From CAYTZH01 sp964442285 (lineage in GTDB: Bacteria; Myxococcota_A; UBA9160; JAFDET01): DNA of 13,836 bases. Shown here piece by piece: positions 13,018-13,836 of this stretch. The first letter of the stretch is position 1; each line of letters starts with the position of its first letter. The stretch is from contig CAYTZH010000076.1 in assembly GCA_964442285.1 (NCBI GenBank), positions 1 through 13,836 on the forward strand, given 5' to 3'. Both the position numbers and the translations under genes were made by a program. The notes below the pieces were generated by a model. The model searched no databases. It was not told the origin of the DNA and worked only from the letters and a program-made list of their open reading frames with translations.

Positions 13018-13836
13018 TTGGCCGAGCCCGAGACCGACCGCGCCCACCTCCGCGACCTCTACGGCAACGCCGACAAGCTGCGCATCCGCCACGAGGCCCA
13101 CGCCCGCTTCTCCGAGAACCGGGGCCGCTTCTTCGACTGGCTCCTCCCCTTCCTCGAGCCCCTGCCCGACCTGGTGCTGCTGGACGTCGGCTGCGGCCAC
13201 GGGGCGCAGCACCCGAGGCTGCGCCAGCAGCGGATGCGGATCCTCGGCCTGGACGCCTCCCCGGGCATGTGCCGGGAGGTGCGCGACCAGGCCCGCTCGC
13301 TGCAGCTGCCGGTCGCACCGCTGCGGGGCGACGCCGAGACGCTGCCCCTGGCCGACGCCAGCTGCGACCGGGTGCTGGCCAACCACGTGCTCTTCCACGT
13401 GCCCGACCGGCGGCGGGCCCTGGCCGAGATCCGCCGGGTGCTGCGTCCGGGCGGACGCGCGGTGCTCACCACCAACGCCGTCGACAGCGGCCGCCGGCTC
13501 TTCGAGCTGCACGAGCAGGTCGCCCACGACCTGGGCTACCGCCCGGCCCCTCCCCTCTACGAGCGCTTCCACCTCGGCCATCTGGCCCTGGTGCAGGAGG
13601 TCTTCCCCGACGCCCGGCTGCGCGTCCGCGACGACGCCTTCCGCTTCCCGGACATCGAGGTGACCATCGCCTACTACTGCGCCGCCATGATCGACCGGAT
13701 CGACCCGCTCCCGGCGGACGGCAGCCACCGCACCCGGCTCGTGCAGATGATGGCGCCGGAGATCGAGAAGGTGATCGCCACCGAGGGCGTCTTCCGCATC
13801 CCCAAGGTCGCCGGCTGCTTCGTCGCCACGGCGTAG
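13018..13836 (+). CDS. class I SAM-dependent methyltransferase
   Basis: This 272-residue, apparently cytoplasmic methyltransferase is of the UbiE/Methyltransf_11 type. Motif I is LLDVGCGHG (54-62), and the ribose-binding acid is Asp79 in LGLDASPGM. GDAETLPLADASCD (104-117) and NHVLFHVPDRRRALAEIRRV (122-141) are the usual motifs II-III, followed by LRPGGRAVLTTNA. It is complete, its stop codon ending the window. The start is a TTG at 13018 with GGGAGGGA nine bases upstream; no ATG fits. The methyl acceptor is unknown. It is transcribed divergently from the tetR operon with 133 bp between them, a space holding the operator, so the two may be co-regulated, perhaps with the methyltransferase modifying the exported substrate. 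This link is speculative. Confidence 0.88.
   Translation: MAEPETDRAHLRDLYGNADKLRIRHEAHARFSENRGRFFDWLLPFLEPLPDLVLLDVGCGHGAQHPRLRQQRMRILGLDASPGMCREVRDQARSLQLPVAPLRGDAETLPLADASCDRVLANHVLFHVPDRRRALAEIRRVLRPGGRAVLTTNAVDSGRRLFELHEQVAHDLGYRPAPPLYERFHLGHLALVQEVFPDARLRVRDDAFRFPDIEVTIAYYCAAMIDRIDPLPADGSHRTRLVQMMAPEIEKVIATEGVFRIPKVAGCFVATA

Noticed and set aside
1..13836. CRISPR arrays, tRNA/rRNA genes, insertion sequences, prophage or att sites
   Set aside because: I looked for regularly spaced repeats longer than 20 bp, cloverleaf or rRNA-like sequence, transposase motifs and terminal inverted repeats and saw none.

Overview
The window is a high-GC (about 70% by eye), densely coding stretch from a Gram-negative bacterium. 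The two-membrane envelope is inferred from a signal peptide-bearing outer-membrane beta-barrel ending in Phe and a LolA-like periplasmic protein made with FtsX-type permeases. GTG/TTG starts, strong GGAGG sites and 4-bp stop/start overlaps fit a Myxococcota/Desulfobacterota/Binatota-like lineage, but nothing here fixes the taxon.

Layout. Minus strand 2-1296: khpA (KH-domain RNA-binding protein) and a gene resembling HPr kinase with a degenerate P-loop. Positions 1297-1577 are non-coding and hold three 18-bp repeats with parS-like CACGTG cores plus several inverted repeats. Minus strand 1578-4418: a GH38 alpha-mannosidase. Plus strand 4651-6003: mgtE, a Mg2+ channel/transporter. Its leader holds a 36-codon small ORF (4496-4606) rich in acidic residues and alternating prolines, followed by mutually exclusive hairpins. 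Minus strand 6012-6710: a protein with two glutaredoxin/GST-N-like domains, convergent with mgtE.

Minus strand 12884 down to 6771 is one tightly packed operon: a TetR regulator, a LolA-like periplasmic protein, two FtsX/LolCE-type permeases, a LolD-type ATPase and an outer-membrane beta-barrel. Three of its five junctions are ATGA/GTGA overlaps. The gene set gives an energy source, a membrane extractor, a periplasmic carrier and an outer-membrane partner, so I read it as a trans-envelope lipid or lipoprotein export pathway under TetR control. A good sigma70-type promoter and a perfect TetR-like operator lie just upstream. Plus strand 13018-13836 is a divergent SAM-dependent methyltransferase that shares this control region.

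The two most interesting signals are the mgtE leader, which resembles the architecture of the enterobacterial mgtA leader peptide MgtL in front of an unrelated Mg2+ transporter, and the TetR-LolA-FtsX-ATPase-barrel operon. The parS-like repeat cluster is third.
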